Assembly (NCBI RefSeq): GCF_009765275.1
Contig: NZ_VOPH01000001.1
Location: 744,001 to 808,000 of the forward strand
DNA from: Chachezhania sediminis
GTDB taxonomy: Bacteria; Pseudomonadota; Alphaproteobacteria; Rhodobacterales; Rhodobacteraceae
Direction of reading: 5' to 3'
Length of the DNA: 64,000 nucleotides
Below the pieces are notes generated by a model. It was not told the origin of the DNA and did no database searches. It worked only from the letters and a program-made list of their open reading frames with translations. The translations under genes were made by a program, and so were the position numbers. The first letter of the stretch is position 1; each line of letters opens with the position of its first letter. Below, piece by piece: positions 62,304-64,000 of this stretch.

Positions 62304-62785
62304 CCTGTGCGCACCCCGTTCGGTGCCACCGCCTGCACGGCAGGAATGACCACCACCTTCCAGAACTGGTTCAGCGTGCCGACCAGTTCCAGGAAATCGA
62401 AGCCCGCATTCCGTTTCAGGATGTACCCCGCCACATTGGCGTCATAGGCCGCAATGATGTCGCGTTCGTCGTCGGATGTGGTCAGGACGACGACCAGCGC
62501 GCGCCGCAGCTGAGGATCGGCACGCAGTTCGGTCAGGAGCTCGATCCCGTTCATTCGGGGCATGTTGACGTCCAGCAGGATCACGAAGTGCTCGGGCGGC
62601 GGGATGTCCAGTTCGCCGCGCAGGAAAGCCAGCCCCTCGACCCCGTCGCGCATGCGATGGATCGGATTTGCGATCCCCGACTTCCCGAAGGCGCGCCGGA
62701 TGGCCTTGGCATCGCCGTCGTCGTCTTCGATCAGGATGATGTTCAGCGGGCCATTCATCAACGATATCTCTTCCGCGAGAGTCAT
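62300..62785 (-). CDS. single-domain response regulator (Rcp1-like)
   Basis: A 161-residue receiver. IILIEDDDGDAKAIRRAF (about 16-33), phospho-acceptor D72 in ILLDVNMPRMNG and the switch-region TTSDDERDI place it with the Rcp1 group that serves bacteriophytochrome-like kinases. The ATG at 62785 makes a four-base overlap with the kinase gene before it; a second ATG nine codons on (62758) is an alternative. No output domain, so it probably passes phosphate on. Confidence 0.88.
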   Translation of the reverse strand: MTLAEEISLMNGPLNIILIEDDDGDAKAIRRAFGKSGIANPIHRMRDGVEGLAFLRGELDIPPPEHFVILLDVNMPRMNGIELLTELRADPQLRRALVVVLTTSDDERDIIAAYDANVAGYILKRNAGFDFLELVGTLNQFWKVVVIPAVQAVAPNGVRTG

Positions 62786-64000
62786 GCAGCGTCTCTCCGT
62801 TGGGGTGCGCATTTGGGCCATGACAATCGGAATGCCGTGCCGCGCCTGCCGTCCGATGACAGCGAAATGGAGCCGCCTGAAACCTTCACCTGCTTCTGCA
62901 CGATGGCGAGCCCCATGCCCGAGGTGTCGACCTCGTCCCGGGGGCGCAGGGTCTGGAAGATCTGGAAGACCTTGTCGTGGTAGCGGGGATCGATGCCGGG
63001 GCCGTTGTCCTCGACCGTGAAACGCCAGTTCGTGCCTGCGTCCTCAAGCAATAGGCGGACATGGCCGTCTGGCAGGTCGTGATGCTTGAAGCCGTTGCTG
63101 ACCAGGTTAAGCAGAACGGTCAGCAATGGCATCCGCTGGAATTCGGCCCGATCGAACGGGCCCGCGGTTTCGAAGGACATGCCTTCGGGGACCCGCAGCA
63201 GTTCGGTCAGTTCCTCGACGAATGCGGTGCCGCCGATCAGGTTGGTCGCGTGCTCCGTCCGGCCGATCCGCGAATGTTCCAGCAGCGCATCCAGCAGCTT
63301 TTCCATCCGCGCCGACCGCGACTTCAGCAGATCCAGGCTTTCACGCGTGTCCTCCGTCAGGTGCTGCTCAAGATCCTCCTCCAGCCAGCGCGAGGCATTG
63401 TTGATCACCCGCAGCGGCGCCTTCAGATCGTGTGCCGCAACATAGGCGAACTGGTCCAGTTCGGCATTCGACCTCTCCAGCGCCTCGACCAGGGCCGCAC
63501 GCTCGTCCTCGCGTATCTTGCGCTGTGTGATGTCGTTGACGATGCCGATCAGAATGGTTTCGCCATCGAATTCCGCCCGGCTGACCGAGACATCCAGGGG
63601 CACGGTCGAACCGTCCTTGCGCAGGCCGAAGATTTCCCGCCGGTCCGCCATGCGCCGGCCTTCTATGCCCAGCGCGGCGGTGGTCACATGCCGCTGGTGG
63701 ATCCGGGCCTTGGCGGGATCCATCAGCAACGTCACCGGCCTGTTCAGCAATTCTTCCTTCGTGTAGCCGAAGATCCGGGCTGTTGCCCGGTTGACCGACC
63801 GGATCGTGCCGCCCGGATCGATGGTCAGGACCCCCTGCCCCGCATAGTCGATGATCCGGTCATAGCGGGCGGCCTGGCGGACCAGTTCCTGGCCCAGCGC
63901 AGCGAAACCGATGGCCAGTTGCCCGACCTCGTCCGTGCGGCCCCCGTCGACCTTGTATCTGCGCAAGGCATCGGGTCCTTCACCGACCGCCTGGCCCAGG
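62782..64000 (-). CDS. PAS-containing sensor histidine kinase, C-terminal part
   Basis: The frame is open at the right edge, so the N terminus lies outside. Visible are the end of a HAMP-like segment (GGRTDEVGQLAIGFAALG), a PAS domain (ARYDRIIDYAGQGVLTIDPG to the PAC end NDITQRKIRE), a HisKA helix with AAHDLKAPLRV and a HATPase domain with DNGPGID and GMGLAIV. A membrane-bound receptor part is expected upstream because HAMP follows a membrane helix. It is the first of three overlapping signalling genes. Confidence 0.9.
   Translation of the reverse strand, partial: LGQAVGEGPDALRRYKVDGGRTDEVGQLAIGFAALGQELVRQAARYDRIIDYAGQGVLTIDPGGTIRSVNRATARIFGYTKEELLNRPVTLLMDPAKARIHQRHVTTAALGIEGRRMADRREIFGLRKDGSTVPLDVSVSRAEFDGETILIGIVNDITQRKIREDERAALVEALERSNAELDQFAYVAAHDLKAPLRVINNASRWLEEDLEQHLTEDTRESLDLLKSRSARMEKLLDALLEHSRIGRTEHATNLIGGTAFVEELTELLRVPEGMSFETAGPFDRAEFQRMPLLTVLLNLVSNGFKHHDLPDGHVRLLLEDAGTNWRFTVEDNGPGIDPRYHDKVFQIFQTLRPRDEVDTSGMGLAIVQKQVKVSGGSISLSSDGRRGTAFRLSWPKCAPQRRDAA

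Overview
The window is GC-rich, gene-dense DNA from what looks like a marine Rhodobacterales (Roseobacter-group) chromosome. The grounds are an acuR-acuI-dddL DMSP-lyase operon, a secreted-type Hint protein, many ABC-independent uptake systems (tripartite tricarboxylate, TRAP, BASS), IclR/TetR-controlled acyl-CoA catabolism and the purM-purN/rnd arrangement. This taxonomic call is inference from gene content; no database was consulted.

Layout. 1-4841: housekeeping block (phosphomannomutase/phosphoglucomutase end, lipoprotein, RNase D, purN-purM, a CAT-anticodon tRNA). 5386-9466: a minus-strand GMC alcohol dehydrogenase, acyl-CoA ligase and TetR unit with a palindromic operator. 9676-10599: a ketopantoate-reductase-like gene. 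10731-23045: a large organic-acid/thiol catabolic region with TctABC uptake, two enoyl-CoA hydratases, an ADP-forming acyl-CoA synthetase, a thiol dioxygenase, a class III CoA-transferase, a molybdopterin oxidoreductase and an IclR regulator. Three related 17-bp palindromes suggest that at least two transcription units form one regulon. 23509-26199: MFS exporter and Hint-domain protein. 26261-26310: the 3' part of a tRNA. 26864-29266: dddL, acuI, acuR and a perfect AcuR-type operator. 29633-35490: CDF metal exporter, then a TetR gene divergent from a four-gene overlapping operon (FMO, BASS transporter, two SDRs). 35648-37947: histidine kinase and MBL hydrolase.

38041-52461 is a genomic island in the 3' end of tRNA-Asn. 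A 17-bp copy of the tRNA end is repeated at 52445-52461, directly before what is probably the original tRNA terminator. No integrase remains. The left part holds broken prophage genes (frameshifted portal, inverted terminase fragment). The rest is cargo: a run of small alphaproteobacterial proteins, a Crp/Fnr regulator, a CIRCE-controlled groES-groEL, an ATP-grasp protein, a ribbon-helix-helix protein, a gene broken by an amber codon, a zinc-ribbon/GIY-YIG-like protein and a soluble FtsH-like AAA protease. Chaperonin plus protease makes this look like a mobile protein-quality-control locus.

52716-53287 is a decayed IS3-family remnant. 53324-60121 is an IclR-linked catabolic cluster for an unknown substrate: bicupin, NTF2-like protein, HpcH/HpaI aldolase and TRAP transporter, with a divergent NAD(P)H:quinone reductase-type flavoprotein. 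The window ends with a PhnA-type protein and a three-gene overlapping histidine kinase/response regulator unit that runs off the right edge.
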